From NCBI GenBank assembly GCA_015243575.1, contig CP042469.1, positions 4,182,929-4,246,928 on the forward strand: 64,000 nt of DNA, read 5' to 3'. Source of the DNA: Clostridiales bacterium (lineage in GTDB: Bacteria > Bacillota > Clostridia > Peptostreptococcales > Anaerovoracaceae). The translations under genes were made by a program, and so were the position numbers. Positions 24,857-32,303 of the stretch are shown here, piece after piece (positions within the stretch are counted from its first letter, which is position 1; the number at the start of each line of letters is the position of its first letter). The notes under the pieces were generated by a model. That model did not search any database. It was given only the letters and a program-made list of their open reading frames with translations, and was not told the origin of the DNA.

Positions 24857-24934
24857 GAAAAAGATAATTTTTTAACAATAAAAGGTAAATTTTCTGTCTG
24901 ATTAAAACTAAATTTAAAATCATTTAAATTTTTC

Positions 24935-24978
24935 AAACCTCTGAATCGCTTGTGTTTAGCGATGTATGAGGTTTTTTT
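24935..24978 (+). terminator. Terminator of the sigma-54 activator gene
   Basis: AAACCTC (24935-24941) pairs with GAGGTTT (24968-24974), with an inner CGCT/AGCG pair, followed by a T7 run. It separates the activator gene from the operon promoter, so the operon needs its own promoter. Confidence 0.75.
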
Positions 24979-25008
24979 ATTGGCAGGTAATCAGAAAAAT
25001 TTTAAGTT

Positions 25009-25024
25009 TGGCATGACAGTTGCG
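25009..25024 (+). promoter_or_regulatory. sigma-54 (-24/-12) promoter
   Basis: TGGCATGACAGTTGCG matches the consensus TGGCACG-N4-TTGC at all but one base. The GG at 25010-25011 and the GC at 25022-25023 have the required spacing. The transcription start would be near 25035, 25 bp before the cupin start. It is the only convincing -24/-12 site I found, and it is next to a sigma-54 activator gene. Confidence 0.85.
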
Positions 25025-25059
25025 AATATATAGTGACAAATCGCTTGGAGGTGAAAAAA

Positions 25060-25404
25060 ATGAAAAAAGTCGAATTGAAGGATGTTGCTCCATACAATGC
25101 ACCACTGCATTTTGACATGAAGGCAATGAAGCTTCATGGAACTGACGTAACAGGAACCAAACAGTTTTGGATGGGAATGTCTTATTTCCTTCCCGGTGGC
25201 GGCGCCGAGTGGGCGTATGAGGATAACTCACCTACAGAAAAGGTCTATTTTGTACTCGATGGAGAGATCACTGTGAAATCCAAAACAGAGGAACTGGTTC
25301 TTAAAAAAGGCGATTCCGTTTTTATTGAACCAAATGAAGGAAGATCAATGATCAACAATACAAACCAGATTGCTACTGTTCTGGTGGTAATCAGCTATAA
25401 CTAG
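25060..25404 (+). CDS. Small cupin-domain protein
   Basis: A 114-residue single-domain cupin: YFLPGGGAEWAYEDNSPTEK then VYFVLDGEITVKS form motif 1 (the usual second and third metal ligands appear replaced, since few histidines are present), and VFIEPNEGRSMINN is motif 2. The ATG at 25060 follows TTGGAGGTG; the in-frame GTG at 25033 would sit at the transcription start. It is the first gene of the sigma-54 operon. It could be an isomerase, lyase or binding protein. With its histidine-poor motif a catalytic metal is doubtful. Confidence 0.8.
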   Translation: MKKVELKDVAPYNAPLHFDMKAMKLHGTDVTGTKQFWMGMSYFLPGGGAEWAYEDNSPTEKVYFVLDGEITVKSKTEELVLKKGDSVFIEPNEGRSMINNTNQIATVLVVISYN

Positions 25405-25516
25405 AGCTCTATGACAGGGCCGCAGCGGATTCACTGAAACTCCTGTTATCAGAGTGTTGTCTGGAAGGGATTTCTATTGGGAATCTGATTAAAAATTGAG
25501 AGGAGAATCAAACAAT

Positions 25517-26305
25517 ATGGCTGACAAACAATTTGTAAACAATCTGTTTGATGTCAAGGGCAAAGTTGCACTTTTAACCGGTGCGACAGGAGCACTGGGA
25601 AAAGCGGTTGCCATTGGATACGGGCTAGCGGGAATGAAGGTATTCGTAACCGGAAGAAGTGATGACAAATGCAAAAACCTTTGCGAGGAGCTCACGGCCC
25701 AGGGGATCGAATGCGGGTATTCCATAGGCGATCCTGCAGTTGAGGAAGATGTCATTCGCATCGTAAAAGACGCGGTGGAGAAGTTTGGTGAGATAAACGT
25801 GCTGCTGACAGCAGCAGGCTACAATCACGCACAGCCCATCGTAGAGCAGGAGCTTTCCGAGTGGAAGAAGATTATGGATTCTGATGTACAGGGGACTTGG
25901 CTGTTCTGTAAGTACGTAGGAGAGCAGATGATCAAGCAGGGAAAAGGTGGAAAAGTAATTCTTGTATCCTCAGCCCGTTCCAAGATGGGAATGGCAGGCT
26001 ATACCGGTTACTGTACAGCCAAAGCGGGAATCGACCTGATGGCACAGTCGCTGGCATGTGAATGGACCGCGAAATACAAGATCAATGTCAACACCATCAA
26101 TCCTACAGTGTTCCGTTCCGATCTGACTGAATGGATGTTTGATCCGGAAAGTGCTGTTTATCAAAACTTCCTGAAGCGTCTGCCCATCGGACGGCTGGGA
26201 GAGCCAGATGATTTTGTGGGCCCATGTATTTTCCTTGCTTCTGCGGCAAGTGACTTTATGACAGGTGCCAATGTTGCTGTGGAAGGCGGATACTGGGCGA
26301 ACTAG
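25517..26305 (+). CDS. SDR-family dehydrogenase (gluconate-5-dehydrogenase-like)
   Basis: A 262-residue classical SDR with LLTGATGALGKAVAIGYG (cofactor motif), VSSARSKMG (catalytic Ser) and YCTAKAG (Tyr-x3-Lys). The opening FVNNLFDVKGKVALLTGATG is typical of gluconate 5-dehydrogenase/2-deoxygluconate dehydrogenase-type members acting on hydroxy acids or polyols. The ATG at 25517 has AGGAGAA upstream. Second gene of the sigma-54 operon. It probably oxidises a secondary alcohol of the pathway substrate. The exact substrate is unknown. Confidence 0.87.
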   Translation: MADKQFVNNLFDVKGKVALLTGATGALGKAVAIGYGLAGMKVFVTGRSDDKCKNLCEELTAQGIECGYSIGDPAVEEDVIRIVKDAVEKFGEINVLLTAAGYNHAQPIVEQELSEWKKIMDSDVQGTWLFCKYVGEQMIKQGKGGKVILVSSARSKMGMAGYTGYCTAKAGIDLMAQSLACEWTAKYKINVNTINPTVFRSDLTEWMFDPESAVYQNFLKRLPIGRLGEPDDFVGPCIFLASAASDFMTGANVAVEGGYWAN

Positions 26306-26307
26306 TA

Positions 26308-26360
26308 CAGCGTATTTAAATTCATTCGGCGTTTTCTATCCGGTTATTTAGAATACGCTG
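26308..26360 (+). other. Intra-operon inverted repeat
   Basis: CAGCGTATT (26308-26316) and AATACGCTG (26352-26360) form a 9-bp stem across the SDR/dehydrogenase gap. There is no T run, so RNA processing or stability control is more likely than termination. Confidence 0.55.
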
Positions 26361-26378
26361 CACTAGCGGAGGATTTGT

Positions 26379-27308
26379 ATGAATATAAAAAATGTTACCG
26401 TACTCGGTTCCGGTCTCATGGGAAACGGTCTGGCGCTGGTATTTGCAAAAGATCCTGAGACCCATGTAATTCTAAGATCGAGAAGCATGAAGAGCGAGCC
26501 GCTGGCAGGAATCCGATCCAATCTGGATATGCTCATTGAAAAAGGAGCTATGACAGAAGAGGAAGCCGGCGGAATCCTAAGCCGCATTCTGTTCACAACC
26601 GATATGGAGAGAGCCCTTAAAGACGCTGATCTGGTGATTGAGTGCGTACTGGAAAATATGGAGCTGAAACAGAATTTGTTTGCGGAAATCGAGCCCCTAT
26701 GCAAAGAAAGCTGCATATTGGCTACCAATACCTCTGTTATGAGCATCACCGAAATCGCAGCTAAAGTGAAAAACAAGAGCAGATTTGTCGGTGCTCATTT
26801 CTGGAACCCCCCCTATTTGATTCCTCTCGTAGAGGTGGTCAAGGGGGAAGACACCAGCGACGAAACCATGGACATCACTTACGAGTACCTGAAAAAAATC
26901 GGCAAGAAACCGGTTAAGTGTGTGAAAGATGTTCCTGGATTCATAGCAAACCGACTCCAGCATGCGATCTGGAGAGAGGCGCTTTCCATCGTCGAAAACG
27001 GCATCGCAGATCCAGCTACCGTTGACGAAGCATTGCGCTACGGCCCCGGACTACGATGGCCGATTTTGGGAATTCTGGAAAACGCCGATATGATCGGACT
27101 GGACCTATCTCTGAGCATTCAGAGCTATATCGTAAAATATCTAGAGGATGCGCATGAACCATCCAAGCTGCTTCGGGAGCTGGTGGAGAAGGGCGAGCTG
27201 GGTTTCAAGACCGGGAAAGGCTACCAGACCTGGACGCCAGAGCAGATTGCTGCGTCCAACAAACGTCTGAGAGAATACTTGATCGAGGTTACAAAAGACC
27301 TTAAGTAG
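26379..27308 (+). CDS. 3-hydroxyacyl-CoA-dehydrogenase-family enzyme (carnitine-dehydrogenase-like candidate)
   Basis: A 309-residue protein with N-terminal NAD motif VLGSGLMGNGLALVFA, the family signature GAHFWNPPYLIPLVEVV containing the catalytic histidine, and the C-terminal VPGFIANRLQHA and GELGFKTGKGYQTW blocks. The general family oxidises 3-hydroxy acids or their CoA esters to 3-keto products; the NRLQ and GFKTGKG features are shared with L-carnitine 3-dehydrogenase. As it lies two genes before a beta-keto acid cleavage enzyme, it probably produces that enzyme's beta-keto acid. GGAGG precedes the ATG by 7 bases. Confidence 0.85.
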   Translation: MNIKNVTVLGSGLMGNGLALVFAKDPETHVILRSRSMKSEPLAGIRSNLDMLIEKGAMTEEEAGGILSRILFTTDMERALKDADLVIECVLENMELKQNLFAEIEPLCKESCILATNTSVMSITEIAAKVKNKSRFVGAHFWNPPYLIPLVEVVKGEDTSDETMDITYEYLKKIGKKPVKCVKDVPGFIANRLQHAIWREALSIVENGIADPATVDEALRYGPGLRWPILGILENADMIGLDLSLSIQSYIVKYLEDAHEPSKLLRELVEKGELGFKTGKGYQTWTPEQIAASNKRLREYLIEVTKDLK

Positions 27309-27471
27309 CAGCTGAATCAAGTCTCTGACTGCAAGAACCAAATGGCGCGAGGCGGTTATTGCAGAAGAGAAACATTGATTATTCAGCTCAGAACACAAAC
27401 AGAAATCTATTGATAAACCAACCACGATCCCTATGGGAGAGAACATTTGTTAAAGAGAAGGAGAATAGAAA

Positions 27472-28407
27472 ATGGCTAAGAAAGTTATGATTGATTTAAC
27501 CCATCCGTTCAGTGCAGATATTCCTAGATGGCCCTATTTTGCAAAGCCGGTAATCGACTCTATGCACACCCTTGCTAAGGGAGGCGTTCTCACCCAGAGA
27601 ATCGACTGCGTGCAGCATACAGGAACTCACTGTGACGCACCCCGACATGTAATGGAAAAAGAATTCGATGGCAAAAGAGCGCGGTATACACACGAAATGC
27701 CTGTTGATGCTTATACCGGAGAAGCCATCTGTCTGGAAATCGATATCGAGCCCTGGGGTTTGATTACCGATGTACACCTTGAAGCAGCCTGCAAAAAAGC
27801 AAACATCAAGCCAGAGGAGCTGGAAGGCATGATTGTTTGCCTGAACACAGGAATGCACCGCAAGTTTGATGATTCCAAAGAATACTATCATTATTCCTGC
27901 GGAACCGGTATGGATGCTGGAAAGTGGTTTGTAAAGAACAAGGTTAAGTGCGTTGCCATGGATATGCAGGCCCTTGACCATCCGCTTCACACAGCGATGG
28001 GCAATAACGGTGCAACCCGGATGAACCTTGTTGGTGCTTCCGGAAGACCGATTACAACAGAATATGTAGAAAAGTTTGGCGAAGAGGCTTACGCTGAATT
28101 CGACAAAGAAGAATATATCAGAATCCACGGACAGGAAGCATATGACAAGAAGTTCGGTGAACTGGAAGCCATTGGTGAATGGGGAACCTGGGAACCCTGC
28201 CATAAGATGATGCTTGGTCACGGGATTGTAGGTGTTGAAAATCTTGGCGGAAATCTGGATAAGGTTTCAGGGAAGCGCTTCCGTTTCTTCTGCTTCCCTA
28301 TCAGATGGTATATGGGAGATGGCGCTATGGTTCGCTGCGTTGCGGAAATCGATGAGGATGAAGTCAACGATGTTCCTGAAAGAACCTATACTTACGGATC
28401 AATTTAA
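27472..28407 (+). CDS. Cyclase-family (kynurenine-formamidase-like) metal-dependent hydrolase
   Basis: A 311-residue protein of the cyclase superfamily. The diagnostic QHTGTHCDAPRHV (H-x-G-T-H-x-D-x-P-x-H) carries the metal ligands. KVMIDLTHPFSADIPRWPYF at the N-terminus is also typical. Known members hydrolyse N-formylkynurenine, isatin or cyclic/amide substrates; none fixes the substrate here. At 311 residues it is longer than the usual 200-260, with an insertion after residue 190 (EKFGEEAYAEFDKEEYI region). AAGGAG precedes the ATG. It lies between the dehydrogenase and BKACE, so it may open a ring or cleave an amide in the same pathway. Confidence 0.85.
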   Translation: MAKKVMIDLTHPFSADIPRWPYFAKPVIDSMHTLAKGGVLTQRIDCVQHTGTHCDAPRHVMEKEFDGKRARYTHEMPVDAYTGEAICLEIDIEPWGLITDVHLEAACKKANIKPEELEGMIVCLNTGMHRKFDDSKEYYHYSCGTGMDAGKWFVKNKVKCVAMDMQALDHPLHTAMGNNGATRMNLVGASGRPITTEYVEKFGEEAYAEFDKEEYIRIHGQEAYDKKFGELEAIGEWGTWEPCHKMMLGHGIVGVENLGGNLDKVSGKRFRFFCFPIRWYMGDGAMVRCVAEIDEDEVNDVPERTYTYGSI

Positions 28408-28433
28408 CTAGAACTCTTCAAATCATATCAGTC

Positions 28434-28461
28434 GGGAGCGAAATGCAGAGGCTTCGCTCCC
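28434..28461 (+). other. Intra-operon hairpin before the BKACE gene
   Basis: GGGAGCGAA (28434-28442) and TTCGCTCCC (28453-28461) form a perfect 9-bp stem with a 10-base loop and no T run, 28 bp before the start codon. Confidence 0.65.
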
Positions 28462-28488
28462 AGGCAAGTAGAAAGGGGTGTACATCGA

Positions 28489-29346
28489 ATGGATAAAGCA
28501 CTTAAAAATAAAAGGATTATAACCGTTGCGACTACCGGAGCTTGGCCCACAAAGGAGAACACACCAAACGTTCCCATCGAGCCGGAAGAAATTGCAGAGG
28601 AAGTTTACAACTGTTGGAAAGCCGGCGCAGCAGTGGCACATATTCACTGTCGTAATGATGAAGGCCGTGCTGCAATGGAATTTCACAAGTTTGAAAAGAC
28701 TGTAGAACTAATCCGGGCCCGCAAGGATTGCGACATCATCCTCAACCTGACCACATCAGGCGGGGTTGGACTGAAAGAAGAAGACAGAATCAGGCCTTTC
28801 TATGAATTAAAGCCTGAAATGGCTTCCTACGATTGCGGAACCATGAATTGGCTTCATACATCCATATTTGAAAATCATCCTGCATTCCTGGAAAAGATCG
28901 GTACGCTGATGCAGGAAGTCAATGTAAAGCCTGAGATCGAGGCCTTTGACCCGGGCATGATATACAATGCAGCATACTATTTGAAAAAAGGTATCTTAAA
29001 AGCTCCAGCTCATTTCCAATTCTGTATGGGCTGCGCAGGCGGCATTGCGGCTACAACCAAGAATCTTGTGTTCATGAAGGGTGTTATGGACGAGGTGGCA
29101 CCCGGATCGACCTGGAGCGCATTTGGTGTAGGACAGGGCGCTATGGAGATCATGTATGCGGCTATCGCCATGGGTGGAAATATCCGTGTGGGCATGGAAG
29201 ACAATGTACTTTACAAGAAAGGCGTTCTTGCGGAGAGCAATATGCAGTTTGTTGAGCGTGCCAAGAGAGTCATCGAAGAGTTTACCTGTGAAGTGGCAAC
29301 TCCGTCAGAAGCCAGAGAAATCCTGGGGCTGCCTGCAAAAAACTAG
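28489..29346 (+). CDS. Beta-keto acid cleavage enzyme (BKACE, DUF849)
   Basis: A 285-residue TIM-barrel protein of the BKACE family. The divalent-metal H-x-H is in GAAVAHIHCRNDEG, and further family blocks are IILNLTTSGG, NVKPEIEAFDPGM and GGNIRVGMEDN. Family members condense a beta-keto acid with acetyl-CoA and release acetoacetate plus a new CoA ester (as in 3-keto-5-aminohexanoate cleavage of lysine fermentation, or dehydrocarnitine cleavage). The lysine aminomutases and Kal that accompany Kce are absent. The downstream acetoacetate CoA-transferase and thiolase genes match the predicted acetoacetate product. An AAAGGGGTG site precedes the ATG. Confidence 0.9.
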   Translation: MDKALKNKRIITVATTGAWPTKENTPNVPIEPEEIAEEVYNCWKAGAAVAHIHCRNDEGRAAMEFHKFEKTVELIRARKDCDIILNLTTSGGVGLKEEDRIRPFYELKPEMASYDCGTMNWLHTSIFENHPAFLEKIGTLMQEVNVKPEIEAFDPGMIYNAAYYLKKGILKAPAHFQFCMGCAGGIAATTKNLVFMKGVMDEVAPGSTWSAFGVGQGAMEIMYAAIAMGGNIRVGMEDNVLYKKGVLAESNMQFVERAKRVIEEFTCEVATPSEAREILGLPAKN

Positions 29347-29420
29347 TACCGTGTATAAAACTTAACTAGGTATTACGCAGCTCTAGAATACAGTATTTCT
29401 CGTATTATGAAATTTTGAAA

Positions 29421-29449
29421 GCCGGTCAGGCTATGAATGGCTGACCGGC
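29421..29449 (+). other. Intra-operon hairpin after the BKACE gene
   Basis: GCCGGTCAG (29421-29429) pairs perfectly with CTGACCGGC (29441-29449). There is no T run. It is the third such stem in this operon. Confidence 0.65.
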
Positions 29450-29473
29450 AGATTGTAAAGGAGAATTTTGCTT

Positions 29474-29662
29474 ATGACCTGGGGCGCATTATATATGTAC
29501 TATCACTGCCCGGGATGCGGTAAAATGTTCAAGTATGGCGTTGACCTTATTACCAGGTACGGTGATGAATTTGGAGCTTGCCCCGTATGCAGCGTGATGG
29601 GAGAATACATCACGGAGGGAGCGCGTATCCCTGATGATTTAAACTATGAAGAAGTAGATTAA
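29474..29662 (+). CDS. Small zinc-ribbon protein of the BKACE operon
   Basis: 62 residues with two CxxC knuckles, YHCPGCGKMF and GACPVCSVMG, spaced about 27 residues, then an acidic tail. The ATG at 29474 has AAAGGAG 10 bases upstream; a TTG at 29468 is too close to it. I do not recognise a named family. Lying between the BKACE and CoA-transferase genes in a tight operon, it may be a metal chaperone, an assembly factor or a small regulator of these enzymes. Confidence 0.7.
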   Translation: MTWGALYMYYHCPGCGKMFKYGVDLITRYGDEFGACPVCSVMGEYITEGARIPDDLNYEEVD

Positions 29663-29689
29663 TGAACCTTGTAGGAAAGGTAAAGAATC

Positions 29690-30365
29690 ATGAAATCAAA
29701 AATCATGACAGCAGCGGAAGCTGTCGCTGAAATAAAGGATGGGGCGTCCGTCATGGTCGGCGGGTTTATGGCCTGCGGAACACCGGAAATTCTCATAGAC
29801 GCCCTTGTAGAAAAGGGTGTGAAACATCTCACTGTCATTTGTAATGATGCGGGGGTGCCGGGAAGAGGCGTTGGAAAGCTGGTCTCGAGCGGTCAGATCA
29901 AAACCCTCATTGCATCCCATGTGGGACTTAACCCCGAGGTGGCGAGGAGAATGAACACCGACATTGAGGAAGATAAGCTGGAATGCATCCTGGTGCCTCA
30001 GGGAACCTTGGCTGAGCAGATCAGAGCAGGCGGTGCAGGCCTTGGCGGCTTTCTCACGCCTACGGGAGTGGGAACCATCGTTGCAGAGGGCAAGGAGGTC
30101 ATCCATGTTGACGGCAGAGACTATCTTCTGGAGAAGCCCCTGAAGGCGGATTTCGCTCTCATCAGAGGCTCTGTAACGGATGAATTTGGCAATACAACCT
30201 ATAACGGGACCACAAGAACCTTTAATCCCATGATGCGCGGCAAGCTATGTGATAGTAGGCGCATGCGAGATCGTGGAAATCGGAGCCATAGATCCGAACA
30301 ATGTAGTGACATCGGGCATCTTTGTGGATGCCATCGTAGGAGGGGAAATGCCATGGCAGATATAA
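29690..30365 (+). pseudogene. atoD: Acetoacetate CoA-transferase alpha subunit, frameshifted as read
   Basis: Residues 1-182 give a clear AtoD-type alpha subunit ([52 protein letters not shown]). After ATGATG at 30230-30235 the frame breaks: the remaining alpha sequence, ending [15 protein letters not shown], is found in the +1 frame from 30237 to a stop at 30363-30365. One extra base (C30236) or two lost bases explain this. In the unshifted frame a roughly 38-residue arginine/cysteine-rich stretch leads straight into the beta subunit, giving an apparent 436-residue fusion. This is a sequencing error or a real inactivating or recent frameshift; a genuine fusion is unlikely because the linker is a shadow of alpha coding sequence. 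Confidence 0.8.
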
Positions 30366-31000
30366 AGGAAATCATTGCCGCAAGAGTTGCAAAGGAACTG
30401 AAAGACGGTGATGTGGTAAACCTGGGAATCGGACTTCCCACCATGGTAGCAAACTTTCTTCCTGAGGGAGTGAATATCATTCTCCAGTCAGAAAACGGAA
30501 TGATGGGGATGGGAGCAGCGGCAGAGAAAGGCAAAGAAGACGTGGACATCGTCAACGCAGGAGCCCAGTATGTGACCGTAAATCCGGGAGCCATGTTCTT
30601 TGACAGCGCAACCTCCTTTGGAATCATCCGAGGCGGTCATGTAGATGCAACCATTCTGGGCGCCCTTGAGGTAGACCAGCACGGAAACTTGGCCAACTGG
30701 ATCGTACCGGGAAAGATGGTGCCAGGCATGGGCGGTGCGATGGATCTGGTGGTAGGCGCAAAGAAGGTCATCATCGCCATGCAGCACACCCAGAAGGGAG
30801 CACACAAGATCCTGAAGGAATGCAGATTGCCGTATACGGCTGTGGGTGTAGTGGACATGATCATCACGGAGATGGGGGTTATGGAGATTACTCCGGAGGG
30901 CATCGTCCTTACGGAAATTAACGAAGGCTATACCATCGAAGAGGTTCAGGCCGCTACAGAAGCGGAGCTGATCATCAGTTTGAAGATTAAGAGGAACTAA
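30353..31000 (+). CDS. atoA: Acetoacetate CoA-transferase beta subunit
   Basis: About 215 residues: [20 protein letters not shown], then [12 protein letters not shown], which contains the catalytic glutamate of family I CoA transferases, and [19 protein letters not shown]. Its ATG at 30353 overlaps the restored alpha-subunit stop by 13 bp, the usual coupled arrangement. The preceding GGAGGGGA acts as ribosome site. Together with the alpha subunit it would move CoA onto acetoacetate, the product predicted for BKACE. The donor acyl-CoA may be acetyl-CoA or the new acyl-CoA made by BKACE. Confidence 0.9.
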   Translation: MADIKEIIAARVAKELKDGDVVNLGIGLPTMVANFLPEGVNIILQSENGMMGMGAAAEKGKEDVDIVNAGAQYVTVNPGAMFFDSATSFGIIRGGHVDATILGALEVDQHGNLANWIVPGKMVPGMGGAMDLVVGAKKVIIAMQHTQKGAHKILKECRLPYTAVGVVDMIITEMGVMEITPEGIVLTEINEGYTIEEVQAATEAELIISLKIKRN

Positions 31001-31050
31001 TCATTCCCTCGAAGATAAAGCGGAGCTAATCATTAGCCCAAAGTTAAAAG
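30964..31050. repeat. Three degenerate 29-bp tandem repeats across the atoA stop codon
   Basis: Units start at 30964, 30993 and 31022 (GGAGCTGATCATC, GGAACTAATCATT and GGAGCTAATCATT). Unit 1 encodes the last AtoA codons, unit 2 carries the stop, and unit 3 ends at the thiolase ribosome site. This indicates an old duplication of the end of atoA. Confidence 0.7.
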
Positions 31051-31060
31051 AGGAGAAACA

Positions 31061-32239
31061 ATGAGAGAAGTAGTTATTGTAAGCGCAGCCAGAACGCCTA
31101 TTGGCAGTTTTGGCGGCACATTGAAGGATATGCCCGCCGTCTCCCTGGGAGCAGCAGCTGCAAAGGAAGCAATCAAACGGGCAGGAATTGATCCCGCTAT
31201 CATAGAAGAAGTAATTCTCGGAAATGTCCTGCAGGGAGGTCTTGGGCAGAATGTGGCCAGACAGATAGCAATGGCAGCAGGCGTCCCAAAGGAGGTTCCC
31301 GCATTAACCGTCAATAAAGTCTGCGGATCAGGATTAAGAACTGTTGGCCTTGCTGCGCAGATCATAAAAGCAGGAGATGCAGATTGTATTTTGGCAGGCG
31401 GTGCTGAGAGCATGAGTCAGTCGAGCTATATTATGCCAAGCGCTAGATGGGGCGCCAGAATGGGTGATGCAAAGATGGTAGATACCATGGTGCATGACGG
31501 ACTTACGGATGCATTTCATCACTATCATATGGGTATCACTGCGGAAAACATCGTGGAACAGTGGGGTTTGACAAGAGAAGAACTGGACCGCTTTGCTGCG
31601 GATTCGCAGCAAAAGGCTGAAGCGGCAGTTAAATCAGGAAGATTCAAAGACGAGATCGTGCCGGTGGAAATACCACAAAAGAAAGGGGAATCCATCGTTT
31701 TTGATACTGACGAATATCCTAAATTTGGATCAACAGCAGAAGGCATGGCAAAGTTGAAACCAGCCTTTAAAAAGGATGGTGCCGTTACAGCAGCAAATGC
31801 TTCCGGTATAAATGACAGTGGTGCCGCTTTCATCATCATGTCAAAGGATAAGGCAGAGGAACTTGGCCTGAACTATCTTTGTAAAATTAAGTCCTATGCG
31901 TCGGCTGGTGTCGATCCGACCATCATGGGAATTGGTCCTGTTCCAGCGTCAAAGAGCGCATTGGAGAAAGCAGGACTGACCATACAGGATATTGATCTCA
32001 TTGAAGCCAACGAAGCCTTTGCTGCTCAGTCTGTGGCAGTGGGACGGGACCTTGGGATTGATCCGGCTAAACTGAATGTCAATGGAGGTGCTATTGCATT
32101 GGGGCATCCTATTGGAGCATCTGGAGCAAGAATTCTAATTACCTTAATCTATGAGATGATGAAAAGGGAAGCTCATTTTGGCCTTGCGACTCTCTGCATC
32201 GGTGGTGGTCAAGGCACCTCTCTCATCGTTGAACGCTAG
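31061..32239 (+). CDS. Acetyl-CoA C-acetyltransferase (thiolase)
   Basis: A 392-residue degradative/biosynthetic thiolase with all active-site elements: [11 protein letters not shown] (nucleophilic Cys near residue 89), [19 protein letters not shown] (His) and TLCIGGGQG (second Cys). The start [20 protein letters not shown] is typical. It would cleave acetoacetyl-CoA from AtoDA into two acetyl-CoA, closing the pathway and regenerating the acetyl-CoA used by BKACE. AGAGGAG precedes the ATG. Confidence 0.93.
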   Translation: MREVVIVSAARTPIGSFGGTLKDMPAVSLGAAAAKEAIKRAGIDPAIIEEVILGNVLQGGLGQNVARQIAMAAGVPKEVPALTVNKVCGSGLRTVGLAAQIIKAGDADCILAGGAESMSQSSYIMPSARWGARMGDAKMVDTMVHDGLTDAFHHYHMGITAENIVEQWGLTREELDRFAADSQQKAEAAVKSGRFKDEIVPVEIPQKKGESIVFDTDEYPKFGSTAEGMAKLKPAFKKDGAVTAANASGINDSGAAFIIMSKDKAEELGLNYLCKIKSYASAGVDPTIMGIGPVPASKSALEKAGLTIQDIDLIEANEAFAAQSVAVGRDLGIDPAKLNVNGGAIALGHPIGASGARILITLIYEMMKREAHFGLATLCIGGGQGTSLIVER

Positions 32240-32303
32240 CATTGGTTGATAAACAATTGTTTTTATTAATATTTATCTAATAATACTAATGGAGGAAATT
32301 TTT

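Noticed and set aside
27496-28221. 241-residue minus-strand frame
   Set aside because: Antisense to the cyclase-family gene, with no domain or ribosome site.
29690-31000. Natural AtoD-AtoA fusion protein of 436 residues
   Set aside because: The linker is a frameshifted reading of the conserved alpha C-terminus, and the alpha stop and beta start are still present in their normal overlapping arrangement.
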